Positions 35,375 through 43,505 of a stretch of DNA of 64,000 nt are shown here, one piece after another (within the stretch, counting starts at the first letter, position 1; each line of letters begins with the position of its first letter). The stretch covers positions 992,001 to 1,056,000 of the forward strand of contig NZ_CP113343.1 in assembly GCF_026683955.1 (NCBI RefSeq), in the 5' to 3' direction. Made by a program: the position numbers and the translations under genes. The notes beneath the pieces were generated by a model, which saw only the letters and a list, made by a program, of their open reading frames with translations, was not told the DNA's origin and searched no databases. This DNA comes from Arthrobacter sp. MMS18-M83 (GTDB taxonomy: Bacteria > Actinomycetota > Actinomycetes > Actinomycetales > Micrococcaceae).

Positions 35375-35671
35375 ATGAGTGCGGAGCTGGAGCGCCTGAG
35401 CGCCCTGGCCGGCGCCATCGAGGCCGCGGAAGAGGAGCTCGCCGCCGCCTATCTGACCCTGCGGCAGGTGGCCGCGGCGATCCTGCGTTGCGGGGAAGCC
35501 ACCGTGGCCGAAGTCAGCGAAGCCTCCGGACTGGGCCGGGGCGAGCTGCTGGAGCTGGCCGCCCCTCCACGCCCGCACCGGGGCCGTCCCGGAACCGGGG
35601 CCTGCGCCGGGTGTCATCGGCATCACGAGGCCAGCCGCCGTCCCGGCATCCGGAGAACGGGCAACAGATGA
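35375..35671 (+). CDS. Small protein with helical N-terminus and HTH-like centre
   Basis: 98 residues. An N-terminal amphipathic or coiled helix (SAELERLSALAGAIEAAEEE) leads into a helix-turn-helix-like segment (ATVAEVSEASGLGRGELLEL), then an Arg/Pro-rich tail with CAGCHRHH. GAAGGGATGAGAG lies before the ATG. No known family. It sits between copy 3 and copy 2 of the dyad motif, so it may belong to the stress regulon. Confidence 0.6.
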   Translation: MSAELERLSALAGAIEAAEEELAAAYLTLRQVAAAILRCGEATVAEVSEASGLGRGELLELAAPPRPHRGRPGTGACAGCHRHHEASRRPGIRRTGNR

Positions 35672-35849
35672 CGGCGCCCCTCCCTTGTTCTACACCCGCC
35701 TTTTCAGCACCGCCAAGCTCCCCGGAGGGACGCCGGCCCTCTTCCGCCCGCGGGTCGGAGGAAACGGCAGGAGCCGGGGGTCGCGCGCCGGTCCGGTTCC
35801 GGGGACCATCCAAAAAACCCGGACAGCCCTCTTGCGGCGGTTTCATTCC

Positions 35850-35875
35850 AGTGCTATAAAAAATCTATACCAGCC
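35850..35875. promoter_or_regulatory. Dyad promoter motif upstream of second hsp20 (copy 2)
   Basis: Core GCTATA-N7-TATACC, matching copy 1 at 23 of 26 positions by eye, 62 nt before the hsp20 start. Spacing from motif to gene is nearly the same in both modules (58-62 nt), which supports a shared promoter/operator. Confidence 0.6.
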
Positions 35876-35937
35876 AGCATAGGAAATAGGTGGTTGGGAT
35901 GGAAGGATCGTACCGATCTGTAAGGAGTGAGGAGACC

Positions 35938-36363
35938 ATGTTGATGCGTACCGACCCGTTCCGCGAGCTCGACAGGCTGGCCCAGCAGGTCCTGGGCACT
36001 GCGGCCCGGCCGGCGGCCATGCCGCTGGATGCCTGGCGGGAAGGCGGGGAATTCGTTGTCGCCCTGGATCTTCCCGGGGTCGAGGTCGATTCGGTGGACA
36101 TCGACGTCGAACGCAATGTCCTGACCGTGAAGGCCGAACGCAAGGCCCCGGCCGGGGAGAACACCGAGATGATCGCCGCCGAACGGCCCCGGGGTGTCTT
36201 CAGCCGCCAGCTCGTCCTCGGCGAGGCCCTGGATACCGATGCTGTGAAGGCCAGTTACGACGCCGGGGTGCTGACCCTGCGGATCCCGGTTGCCGAGAAG
36301 GCCAAACCGCGCCGGATCGAGATCGCGTCGGAGTCGACCCCGCGTCAGGCGATCAACGCCTAG
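35938..36363 (+). CDS. Small heat-shock protein Hsp20 (module B)
   Basis: 141 residues, same length and near-identical N-terminal arm ([20 protein letters not shown]) as the copy at 26225. The alpha-crystallin domain runs [20 protein letters not shown]...[21 protein letters not shown]. The internal ATG after GTAAGGAGTGAGGAGACC is used, not the longer upstream frame. The two Hsp20s could co-assemble. Downstream come the conserved hairpin and the paralogue of the 27324 protein. Confidence 0.95.
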   Translation: MLMRTDPFRELDRLAQQVLGTAARPAAMPLDAWREGGEFVVALDLPGVEVDSVDIDVERNVLTVKAERKAPAGENTEMIAAERPRGVFSRQLVLGEALDTDAVKASYDAGVLTLRIPVAEKAKPRRIEIASESTPRQAINA

Positions 36364-36492
36364 GACCGGGGCCGGCACCGCTGGACCGGGAGCATTGGAC
36401 CGGCCGCCGGCAGTGAAGGGCGATGCAGATCAGCCACGCCACCGCGCGAGTAGCGCACCGAAAAAGCGGCCCCCGACGATGCCTCCCGCACC

Positions 36493-36525
36493 GATGGTCC
36501 CCGGCCCGCCCGGCCGGGGACCATC
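36493..36525. terminator. Hairpin downstream of hsp20 (module B)
   Basis: Perfect 14-bp stem GATGGTCCCCGGCC / GGCCGGGGACCATC with a 5-nt loop. It is the counterpart of 26779-26811. About 75 nt upstream of each hairpin are also conserved (CACGCCAC-GCGCG-GTAGCGCAC). No T-run follows. Confidence 0.55.
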
Positions 36526-36561
36526 CCGACACCCGGCGCCCGAACCTGGAAGGAGCCTGCC

Positions 36562-36945
36562 ATGAGCGCCTGGCACCCCTACGATGACCTTCTGATGCCG
36601 GCGTTCCATGAACGTTTTGAACAACGCTGGGGCAAAGGGACCGCCCCTTTCCTGGACCCCGGGGTCCAGATCCACCTCCAGCCCCTGCCCCGGGCCCAAT
36701 GGATCAACCCGGACACCGGCGCGGCCGTCGCCGTAGTGCCCATCTGGGCCACGGACCCCCGGCACCGGTCCTTCGGTGTCTTCTACCTGCCCCCGTCCGG
36801 GGACATCTGGGTCCTTCACCCCGGGCACACCGCCTACCTTGAACCCGGCAAGAACGGCACCGAAGAACAGATCACGCTCCGTAACGACGCCTTCAGGAAA
36901 GCCGTCAACCACGCCAAGGAATTTATCTACGGCACGCAGCTCTGA
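36562..36945 (+). CDS. Conserved hypothetical protein, hsp20-associated (module B)
   Basis: 127 residues, MSAWHPYDDLLMPAFHERFE, with WGKGTAPFLDP, AQWINPDTGAAVAVVPIW and FGVFYLPPSGDIWVLHPG: an obvious paralogue of 27324-27698 with a 3-residue insertion. GGAAGGAG precedes the start. The Trp/Tyr-rich beta pattern suggests a compact soluble fold. Function unknown. Confidence 0.85.
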   Translation: MSAWHPYDDLLMPAFHERFEQRWGKGTAPFLDPGVQIHLQPLPRAQWINPDTGAAVAVVPIWATDPRHRSFGVFYLPPSGDIWVLHPGHTAYLEPGKNGTEEQITLRNDAFRKAVNHAKEFIYGTQL

Positions 36946-37044
36946 ACCGGAGAACCCTTCCGCCTGGACGCTCCGGTGAAGTTCGGGCCGCGGGCCTGCA
37001 GTTCTCCCGGGACTGCAAAAGAGGAAATTGGAAAGGAGACGTCC

Positions 37045-37365
37045 ATGTCCATCCTGTACATGGACAAGGGCTTCGGCCCGCATGTGGACCGCGGCTTCGA
37101 GTCCGCATCAACGCGTCTGGAACACAGCGGCCTGCACCCGGAACCGGCGGGCGAGACCGAACGGCACTCCCGCGAACTGGTCCGGCACATCCTCAGCCTT
37201 GAATCAGAACGGGTCCCCGCCGTCACGGCCGAACTGTTCGCCGAAGCCATAGCCATCGCAGACACCATCCGCGAAGCCCAGGGCCGCGGACCCGTCACCT
37301 CGTACCGGGCCCGGGACTTCTGGGAAATCCTCAAGGAACTCATCGACAGCGTCCTGGACCAATAG
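37045..37365 (+). CDS. Conserved hypothetical protein (MSILYMDKGFGPH family)
   Basis: 106 residues after GGAAAGGAG. It begins MSILYMDKGFGPHVDRGFES, followed by acidic helices (SRELVRHILSLESERVPAVT, AELFAEAIAIADTIREAQGR) and an end FWEILKELIDSVLD. Soluble. A degraded paralogue with the same opening lies at 61014-61240, so the family is duplicated in this genome. It lies 100 nt downstream of the module B hypothetical gene. Confidence 0.75.
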   Translation: MSILYMDKGFGPHVDRGFESASTRLEHSGLHPEPAGETERHSRELVRHILSLESERVPAVTAELFAEAIAIADTIREAQGRGPVTSYRARDFWEILKELIDSVLDQ

Positions 37366-37440
37366 CCCAACATCTGCCTGCCTGCGGAGGAGCCGGCGAC
37401 GGGGCCTCCGGCTCCTGTCACGCCCGGGGCTGCCGTGGCC

Positions 37441-37734
37441 TCACGTGCCGGGGTCTTCGGCGGCGTCCGGGTACTCGTCCTCGGCGCCTGGGGAAAGATC
37501 CGTGGCCTGGTCGATGAGGTCAGCTTCGGCGGCCTCCGCTTCCGTGGCCGCGATCCGCCCGTAGCCTGCACCGCCGGGCTGGACCTCCGTGCGCTGTTCG
37601 ATGACGTCCGCTTGCGGGACGTCACCGGGCAAACCGTCCATCTCCGTCAATTCCCCCGTGCCCTCGGGCAGGACCGGTGTGCGCTGCTCGAGAGCATCGG
37701 CTTCGGGTACTTCGGGACCGATTTCCTCTTTCAT
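37441..37734 (-). CDS. Acidic protein with three internal (E/Q)AD-x3-Q repeats
   Basis: 97 residues from MKEEIGPEVPEADALEQRTP, preceded by GGAGG. The same 11-residue unit occurs three times: VPEADALEQRTPV, VPQADVIEQRTEV and EAEADLIDQATDL. It is strongly acidic with no hydrophobic core, probably disordered. Actinobacteria have many small proteins with repeated 'xxADxxEQ' units of unknown role near DUF5709-like proteins; this looks like one of them. Confidence 0.72.
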   Translation of the reverse strand: MKEEIGPEVPEADALEQRTPVLPEGTGELTEMDGLPGDVPQADVIEQRTEVQPGGAGYGRIAATEAEAAEADLIDQATDLSPGAEDEYPDAAEDPGT

Positions 37735-37944
37735 TTCCCCGTCAACCTCCTGTGACCGGTGCGAACGGTCCGCAGGGCGTCTCCCGGACACTGACGCGCC
37801 CGGGAGACGCCCCTGCCGGGAAACCACCGCCACCGTTGGGTCCGGACCCAGGACCGGATCCGCCGGCCGAGGTTTCCGCTGTCCAGTAACCGTTATCCGA
37901 TGTCCCCCCTAGTGGGTGCTGCCCTTATTCAGGTTTTCAGCACT

Positions 37945-38307
37945 TCAGTGCGAGGGGCTGACCCTGTGGTGCCGGTGTTCCTCGGTGCTGGGTTTGATCG
38001 CGGTCGCGGTGACGACGAGCGCCACCAGACCCGTGATCCAGGACGTCCAGGCGACGCCTGTTTGCATGGTGTAGGAACCGAACCACGGGGAAAGGAACAG
38101 CAGGGCGCCGAAGGCCGCCTGGATCCATTCCATGGCCGGGGTTCCGGGCATGGCCAGATTGATGACGCCGCTGATGACCAGCAAAGCGCCGAACACGACC
38201 ATCAAGGCAGCCGACGAACCGGCCGCCGTGGCCCAGATGACCGACAGGGCAGCGTAGAGCCCGGCGGCGACCGCGACCCAATCCTGCCATCGCGTCCATT
38301 TCTTCAT
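37945..38307 (-). CDS. SPW-repeat membrane protein
   Basis: 120 residues from MKKWTRWQDWVAVAAGLYAA with four hydrophobic helices. The family motif appears as WQDWVAVAAGLYAALS and ALLFLSPWFGSY (the SPW tripeptide). SPW-repeat proteins are small four-helix membrane proteins common in actinobacterial stress regions; function unknown. The internal ATG is preferred because the longer frame is not membrane-like. Confidence 0.85.
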   Translation of the reverse strand: MKKWTRWQDWVAVAAGLYAALSVIWATAAGSSAALMVVFGALLVISGVINLAMPGTPAMEWIQAAFGALLFLSPWFGSYTMQTGVAWTSWITGLVALVVTATAIKPSTEEHRHHRVSPSH

Positions 38308-38562
38308 TGAAACCACCTCTGTGATGTGGACTGCACCCCGGCGTTCCTCTGACGTCACGCCGGAGGAGTTTTATGAGGATTCTTATTGTATTTGACGCTG
38401 ACTTCCCGTGAAAGTACCGCTTCCGGGGGCCGCGAAAACGGGCCGGGCGCCGTTCCCGGCGGCTGTCCGCTGTCCTCGCCGCACGGGTACTTTTGCAACA
38501 AAATCCGTGCGCTGCTGCTTCCCGGCAAGCGGCTCCCGGCCGGGCCGGCGGGGCAAGGAAAC
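38308..38562. other. Intergenic region upstream of the SPW gene
   Basis: Between the SPW gene start (38307) and the hairpin at 38563. Around 38360-38400 it becomes AT-rich; on the minus strand TTCACG, 16 nt and TACAAT form a weak promoter candidate for the SPW gene. No coding sequence is supported. Confidence 0.35.
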
Positions 38563-38602
38563 GCGCCAATGCCCGGTGTCACCCGGTGCCGGGCATTGGC
38601 GC
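38563..38602. terminator. Strong hairpin, probable terminator of the DUF1508 gene
   Basis: Perfect 14-bp inverted repeat GCGCCAATGCCCGG / CCGGGCATTGGCGC with a 12-nt loop, 129 bp downstream of the minus-strand DUF1508 stop. It lacks a clear T-run, as is usual in high-GC actinobacteria. Confidence 0.6.
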
Positions 38603-38730
38603 AGCTACCGCCGGAGCATCTTCCACGGAAAACGCTCCTGCGCCGATCGTAGGCCCCGGAACCGGGCCGCCACCCGAGTACCGGCTACCTGTTTTAAGGG
38701 CCGGTACGAGGGTCCACTTGGCCGGACACC

Positions 38731-39129
38731 TCAGGGCTGCAGCTGGCGGGGACGGCCGGCGGCTGCGCGGGCGAGGGTCCCGGCCGGTTCCAGCGCGGCC
38801 GTGCGCTGCGGGGCGTGGATCCTGCCGGCCAGGTGGGGGACCTTCTGCGGGGCGGGCGTGGAAGCGGGCCCCGGGCGGGACGTGGTCGAGGGGCGTTGGT
38901 GGTCTGTGCGCCCGGTGCCTCCGGCGTCCGCTGCGCGGAGGGGGACCGCCGGACACTGGTCGGTGATCAGCCCCATGCCCGCGTACTCGCGCACGGCTTC
39001 GATGCCATCTACCGCTGAGCGTTTGTCCGGGAAATCCCTGGAGAGGGCCATCACGGCCCCGTCGGGGGCCGTGATCCTGAACCTGAAGCAGCCACGCTCA
39101 TCTTCGAAGAGTTCGAACGAACCGGTCAT
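38731..39129 (-). CDS. DUF1508 (YegP-like) protein with extended tail
   Basis: 132 residues. The first 55 match the YegP/UPF0339 unit: SFELFEDERGCFRFRITAPD, GAVMALSRDFPDKRSAVDGI, EAVREYAG. The remaining about 70 residues are Pro/Arg/Ala-rich and of low complexity, so the natural protein may end earlier or have a disordered tail. GGAGGACTTCC lies upstream. YegP proteins are small stress-associated proteins. Confidence 0.78.
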   Translation of the reverse strand: MTGSFELFEDERGCFRFRITAPDGAVMALSRDFPDKRSAVDGIEAVREYAGMGLITDQCPAVPLRAADAGGTGRTDHQRPSTTSRPGPASTPAPQKVPHLAGRIHAPQRTAALEPAGTLARAAAGRPRQLQP

Positions 39130-39310
39130 GGAAGTCCTCCTTCACGCCCGGCCGCCAGCCGGACGCTCGACGTATCCCCGGGGCCCGGACGCGGCGCTGC
39201 GTCGGGGCCCCTGGGCCGGGAATGAATGCGTGTTCCAAAGAACATGTGAGTCACGCCACATGAGGTCAGGCGTCAACCTTACCGGAGGGGACCCGCGGTG
39301 GCCAGTGCCC

Positions 39311-39582
39311 TTGCGCACGAACCCCGTCACGACGCAGGCCCCGGTCTTATCTCATGCGCACCCGCTGCGGCGTGCGTCGCAGCCAGCAGTCCGGAGCCTC
39401 TGCTCACCGATCGGTCCGGCACGCTCCCGTGGCCGGCCCCCGCAAGAGCCGGTGTGGACGGCGTCCTCAGTGGCGTACGGTTGTTCTGGCGGCTTCGCAT
39501 ATCCCCCATTTGCGCAGCCGCCGGGAACCCCCGCGCTGGAGTCGCTCCCGACTCGCGCGAGGGTTCCTTATCAGGCCCTGTC
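39311..39582. repeat. 272-bp structured non-coding repeat, copy 1
   Basis: Nearly identical to 59036-59306 across its whole length (substitutions and a few 1-3 nt indels). It contains no shared open frame. It can fold extensively: CGACGCA..TGCGTCG; a 12-bp stem at 39488-39499 / 39511-39522 with one mismatch; and a long terminal hairpin 39524-39567 (GGAACCCCCGCGC / GCGCGAGGGTTCC, with inner GAGTCG/CGACTC). It lies between divergent genes, 94 bp before the ORF at 39676. It could be an ncRNA, a 5'-UTR element or a non-autonomous mobile repeat. Confidence 0.8.
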
Positions 39583-39675
39583 TTTCCCCATCCGCCCGGC
39601 GTACCCTGATCACGTCCCCGGTACCGGCCCGGCCCGGGTTCTTCGCCTCCGGATTCAAACAGTTAGGCATCATCA

Positions 39676-39933
39676 ATGGAGATGAACATCAGGGACCACT
39701 GGGACGGCCTCAGCCCCGGAACCCGGCAATGGCTCACCGAGAACCCCGGGTGCGTCGTGCTGCCCCGCACCATCACCGAGATCATCCATCAGGAAACCGG
39801 AATCACCGCGGACTCGGACCAGCACGACCAAGCCAGCCTCTCCCCCGAAGACCTCGACTTCCTCCGGGCCCGGGCCGAAGGAACGCCCGCCCCGCCCGGC
39901 CACCGGATCTTCGACGCAAAACAGCCCGGATAA
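39676..39933 (+). CDS. Small hypothetical protein downstream of the structured repeat
   Basis: 85 residues, MEMNIRDHWDGLSPGTRQWL, then TENPGCVVLPRTITEIIHQE and an acidic C-terminal half (SLSPEDLDFLRARAEGT). The segment ending ITEIIHQETG may form a small helical DNA-binding unit, but no family is recognised. The start could be the second ATG (MNIRD, 39682). The ribosome site is weak. Confidence 0.6.
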   Translation: MEMNIRDHWDGLSPGTRQWLTENPGCVVLPRTITEIIHQETGITADSDQHDQASLSPEDLDFLRARAEGTPAPPGHRIFDAKQPG

Positions 39934-39969
39934 CGCTGACGCCGACCGTCGAAGGACAGAGGAGTCCCC

Positions 39970-40302
39970 ATGGACGCAGAACAACATCCGGCCCCGGAGC
40001 CCGCACCCGCACCCGGGGCGTCCCCGCCGGCAGGAGGACGCCGCCCGGTAGTCACCCGCGCCGGAAGGGCATGGACGGCCACCATCGCAGCCCTCGTACT
40101 CCTGATCCTGCTCATCGCGTTCATCGTGCAGAACCAGGACGCCGCCAGGGTCAGGTTCTTCGGCCTGAACGGGACCATCTCCCTGGGCATCGCCCTGCTC
40201 ATCGCCGCGGTCGGCGGCGGGGCCCTGGTCGCCGTAGCCGGTGCCGTGCGCATCATCCAACTCAGATCCCGCAACCGCCACACACCAACACCCCCGCCCT
40301 GA
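39970..40302 (+). CDS. LapA-domain (DUF1049) membrane protein
   Basis: 110 residues. A Pro/Ala-rich cytoplasmic N-terminus is followed by two membrane helices (AWTATIAALVLLILLIAFIV and LGIALLIAAVGGGALVAVAG) joined by the family motif QNQDAARVRFFGLNGTISLG. LapA-like proteins have this QN....V.F....  hairpin. AGAGGAG precedes the ATG. Confidence 0.85.
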   Translation: MDAEQHPAPEPAPAPGASPPAGGRRPVVTRAGRAWTATIAALVLLILLIAFIVQNQDAARVRFFGLNGTISLGIALLIAAVGGGALVAVAGAVRIIQLRSRNRHTPTPPP

Positions 40303-40408
40303 CACCCACGCCCGGCCGGGAACCGGCCTCGGCACGCCTGGATTGCGAGGATAATGCCGGCCCGTAGCCTGAAGTGAGCAGCCTGGCCCAACGCCAAAGG
40401 AGCAACCG

Positions 40409-40597
40409 ATGACCCTTCCGCCGCAACACGAACCCGAACCTTTCCCTCCCGACCCCGGTCCGGCACCTGCCCCGGACCCGGCCCCGCCGTTTCCCCCTCA
40501 CCCGGCCCCCGACCCGAACCCGGCGCCCGGGCCCCTCCCAATCCCGGACCCCGGGCCGGTACCGCCGCCGCACCCCGATCGGACCCGCAGCCGGTAA
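40409..40597 (+). CDS. Proline-rich small protein
   Basis: 62 residues of which nearly half are Pro, with PxPxPxP repeats (EPEPFPPDPGPAPAPDPAPP). A perfect AAAGGAG ribosome site 8 nt upstream is the main support. It is probably an extended linker-like or wall-associated peptide, or a remnant of a longer protein. Confidence 0.45.
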   Translation: MTLPPQHEPEPFPPDPGPAPAPDPAPPFPPHPAPDPNPAPGPLPIPDPGPVPPPHPDRTRSR

Positions 40598-40690
40598 CCG
40601 GCCGCACCCATCCCGGCATGTCCGACACACGGATGTGCTGCAGCCAAGGTCCCGGCCTCGTATCGGCCCCCCCAACCCGCTCCGGAAAGG

Positions 40691-41089
40691 ATGACCATGA
40701 CCGGATTGAACAAATCCACGCACGACATCCAGCACCGCACCGCCGCTTGGATCAGACACGCCATCGAGGATCCCTCGCCCCAGACCGAAGCCGCGATCCG
40801 GTGGGCCCTGGCCAGGCTCGGGGAAGCCAATGTGCCCGACGTGGTCCACGCCGTGGTCCTGACCCTCACCGGGAAGAAGAAGGCCGCCAAACAGGCCCGG
40901 AAATCAGCCGAAGCAACCCTCCGCCGGGCGGAACGGAAACTCAGGCCCACAGGCCACCGCAAGGCCTGGCTGGCCGCCGGCATCCTCGCCGCGGCCGCCG
41001 CGGCAGCAGCCCTGGCATGGCAGCGCCGGCAGGACCGGGCCGCCACCACTGAACCCAAGACCGGACCGGCAGCGGACACGGCTGAATAG
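40691..41089 (+). CDS. Hypothetical single-pass membrane protein
   Basis: 132 residues starting MTMTGLNKSTHDIQHRTAAW. A helical N-terminal domain (IRHAIEDPSPQTEAAIRWAL, VPDVVHAVVLTLTGKKK) and a highly basic helix lead to one C-terminal membrane segment (AWLAAGILAAAAAAAALAW). GGAAAGGATG precedes the start. Function unknown; it lies in the run of small envelope and stress genes before htrA. Confidence 0.65.
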   Translation: MTMTGLNKSTHDIQHRTAAWIRHAIEDPSPQTEAAIRWALARLGEANVPDVVHAVVLTLTGKKKAAKQARKSAEATLRRAERKLRPTGHRKAWLAAGILAAAAAAAALAWQRRQDRAATTEPKTGPAADTAE

Positions 41090-41412
41090 GCCCCTCGGGA
41101 CACTTATGCCTCGCCCCCGCTCCGGCCGGCACCCTGACGGACGGTGGCCCGCGCCGCTGGAGCCCGTCCGGCAGGCCATCCTGTTTCGGAAGCGGCATCT
41201 GGGCCTCTGAATCCTCCAGCAGCCTTGGCCAGTGCATGAAGCACCGCGGAACGCGTGCGGACCGCATCGGGCCAGGACCGGCACGATCGGGCTGGTGCGC
41301 CCGAGGCTCTTTGGAGAGATAATTTCCGTGCAGCCCGTTGCCTGGAGCCACAAAACGGAAGCCGGGCCGGCAACGGGCAGGGGCCAAGGGCAGCCGAGGG
41401 AAGGGAACAAGG
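41090..41412. other. Intergenic region upstream of the HtrA-like gene
   Basis: 323 bp with no supported gene; both strands show only shadow frames. The last 30 bp carry GAGGGAAGGGAACAAGG as ribosome site of the protease gene. Confidence 0.4.
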
Positions 41413-42519
41413 ATGTTCGGCTTCAGGTTCAGGAACGGCCAAGCGGCCGCGGTTCTCGCCGCAGCGGTGCTGCTCACGGTTCCGGGTTGCACCGGACCCG
41501 GCGCCGGGCAAGCCCCGGCCACCTCAGGTCCGGCTTCCGGTGGCGGGTCCTCCGCCGGAACTGCTTCGCCTGGCCCGCCCGGCGTGCTCCCGGTGCCGGC
41601 GGCGACCCTGTCGATACCGCAGGTGGTGAAGGAAGTCGAACCTTCGGTGGTGACGATCACCACCCAGACAGGAATCGGCAGCGGCGTGATCTACCGCGGG
41701 GACGGCAGCATCGTGACGGACGCGCACGTGGTCGAAGACCAGCAAAGACAGCCCTTCAAGAGCGTCCGGGTCCAGTTGGCCGACGGCACCCAGACGACTG
41801 CGTCAGTCATTGCCGTCGATGACCCCACGGACGTGGCGGTCATCAAGGCGGACCGTTCAGGTCTTCCCGCGGCACGGTTCTCCACAGCCACTCCGGAGGT
41901 CGGGGATCTGACCGTCGTGATCGGCACCCCGCTGGGCCTGGAGGAAACCGTCACCTCAGGGATCGTCTCCGGGCTCCACCGCAACATGCCGCCCTCCCGG
42001 GAACAGCCGCAAGGAGCGCTGGACCTGATCCAGACCGATGCCCCCATCTCGCCCGGAAATTCCGGCGGCGCCGTCGCCGACGCAACAGGAGCGGTCATCG
42101 GGCTCTCCGAGGCATACCTGCCCCCGAGCTCCGGAGCCGTGGCCATCGGATTCGTCACGCCCTCGGCCACGGTGACGAACGTCGCGGACCAGCTGCTGAA
42201 GAACGGGAAAGCCTCCCACGCGGTCCTCGGGCTGGTCCCTGCCGATCTGAGCCCGGAAATCGTGCAGCGGTTCAACCTGGCAACCACAACGGGCGCACTC
42301 GTCATCCAGGTTTCCCCCGCAGGCCCGGCGGACAAGGCCGGCATCCGGGCAGGAGACATCATCACCTCCTTCGCCGGGCAGAAAATCACCCAGGTCACCG
42401 ACCTTCTCGCCGCCCTGCGCAAGGCCCAACCCGGCCAACAAGTCGACCTCACCGCCCGGCGAGGACCAGATACCAAGACCTTCACCGCCACCCTGGCAAA
42501 CACCTCAAACACCGGCTGA
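41413..42519 (+). CDS. HtrA/DegP-like serine protease, lipoprotein
   Basis: 368 residues. A lipoprotein-type signal (AAVLAAAVLLTVPGCTG, lipobox VPGC), then a Ser/Gly/Pro linker, then a trypsin-like domain with the triad His in TDAHVV, Asp in DDPTDVAVIK and Ser in SPGNSGG. A C-terminal PDZ domain (residues about 275-360; ALVIQVSPAGPADKAGIRAG, DIITSFAGQKI) follows. It would degrade or refold damaged proteins at the outer face of the membrane, consistent with the surrounding stress genes. The ATG at 41413 follows AAGG and gives the signal peptide. Confidence 0.93.
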   Translation: MFGFRFRNGQAAAVLAAAVLLTVPGCTGPGAGQAPATSGPASGGGSSAGTASPGPPGVLPVPAATLSIPQVVKEVEPSVVTITTQTGIGSGVIYRGDGSIVTDAHVVEDQQRQPFKSVRVQLADGTQTTASVIAVDDPTDVAVIKADRSGLPAARFSTATPEVGDLTVVIGTPLGLEETVTSGIVSGLHRNMPPSREQPQGALDLIQTDAPISPGNSGGAVADATGAVIGLSEAYLPPSSGAVAIGFVTPSATVTNVADQLLKNGKASHAVLGLVPADLSPEIVQRFNLATTTGALVIQVSPAGPADKAGIRAGDIITSFAGQKITQVTDLLAALRKAQPGQQVDLTARRGPDTKTFTATLANTSNTG

Positions 42520-42637
42520 CCCCGAATACTCCCGGCCGCCGAGGACCTCATCACCCGCTCCCGGCCCGCCCGGGCTTCGAAAACATGTCGCGTGCAAAAC
42601 CGGCAACAAGAACCGACAGGAAGAAGGAGTGGTTCAC

Positions 42638-43195
42638 ATGGTAAGGATCGCCGTCGTGGTCGGCAGCACCCGGCCCGGGCGCCGGAGCAGGCAGGTAGCG
42701 GACTGGGTCCTGGCGCGGGCAACCGCGCACGGAGGCGCCGACTTCGAGATCCTGGACCTGGCCGACTACAAGCTGCCGCTGCTGGACGAGCCCGTACCCC
42801 CATCGCTCGGGGACTACAAGCACGAGCACACCAAGGCCTGGGCCCGGACCATCTCGGGGTTCGACGGGTTCATCTTCGTCACCGCCGAATACAACCACTC
42901 CGTTCCCGGGGTTCTGAAGAACGCCCTGGACTTCCTCTACGCGGAATGGAACAACAAAGCCGCCGGCTTCGTCTCCTACGGAAGCTCCGGCGGGGTCCGC
43001 GCCGTCGAAAACCTCCGCCTCATCGCCGGTGAACTCCAGATCGCCGACGTCAGAGCCCAGGTCGCCTTGCCCTTCGCCACCGAATTCGAAAACTTCACCA
43101 CCTTCACCCCAAGCGAAACCGCCGAAGAGGCCCTGAACCCCCTCCTGGACCAGCTGATCTCCTGGACCACAGCACTGAAAACCCTCCGCACCTGA
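42638..43195 (+). CDS. NADPH-dependent FMN reductase family protein
   Basis: 185 residues of flavodoxin-like fold: IAVVVGSTRPGRRSRQVADW (FMN phosphate loop GSTRPGR), DLADYKLPLLDEP, and the hallmark FVTAEYNHSVPGVLKNALDF, then the SYGSSGG glycine loop. It is likely a chromate- or quinone-reductase-type enzyme protecting against oxidative stress. The start at ATG 42638 follows AGAAGGAG; a GTG three codons earlier is possible. Confidence 0.93.
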   Translation: MVRIAVVVGSTRPGRRSRQVADWVLARATAHGGADFEILDLADYKLPLLDEPVPPSLGDYKHEHTKAWARTISGFDGFIFVTAEYNHSVPGVLKNALDFLYAEWNNKAAGFVSYGSSGGVRAVENLRLIAGELQIADVRAQVALPFATEFENFTTFTPSETAEEALNPLLDQLISWTTALKTLRT

Positions 43196-43283
43196 CCGCG
43201 GCCCGACGCCGCACCTTCGTGTCTGGATCGGCCGGAAAGCCAGCGCTTACTTAGAGCGCCAGTTTCCTGGACCCGGTGACGGG

Positions 43284-43505
43284 TCAACCGGGAAGCCATG
43301 ATCCACCCGGTGGAGAGCCGGGCTTTCCGCGGCCCCGGAGTCTCCGGAACAACACCAGGAACGGCAACGCCACCAGCTCCAGAAAGCCCGCCGCAAGCAG
43401 CAGAACAACCAAAAGAACCAGGAAGGGCAGGTACAACAGGAACACTGTGGCCGCCGCTGCGACATAGCCGCCGACAAAGCCGACCATCCACTGCGCATCC
43501 ATCAT
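43284..43505 (-). CDS. Small two-helix membrane protein
   Basis: 73 residues from MMDAQWMVGFVGGYVAAAAT: two long hydrophobic segments (FVGGYVAAAATVFLLYLPFL and LLVVLLLAAGFLELVALPFL), then a basic tail. TGGGAG is placed correctly upstream. No family recognised; it could be a membrane scaffold or a degenerate ORF in GC-rich DNA. Confidence 0.45.
   Translation of the reverse strand: MMDAQWMVGFVGGYVAAAATVFLLYLPFLVLLVVLLLAAGFLELVALPFLVLFRRLRGRGKPGSPPGGSWLPG

Noticed and set aside
39311-39582. Known riboswitch (c-di-AMP ydaO type) in the structured repeat
   Set aside because: Location before secreted or small proteins suggested it, but the conserved ydaO sequence blocks are not present.
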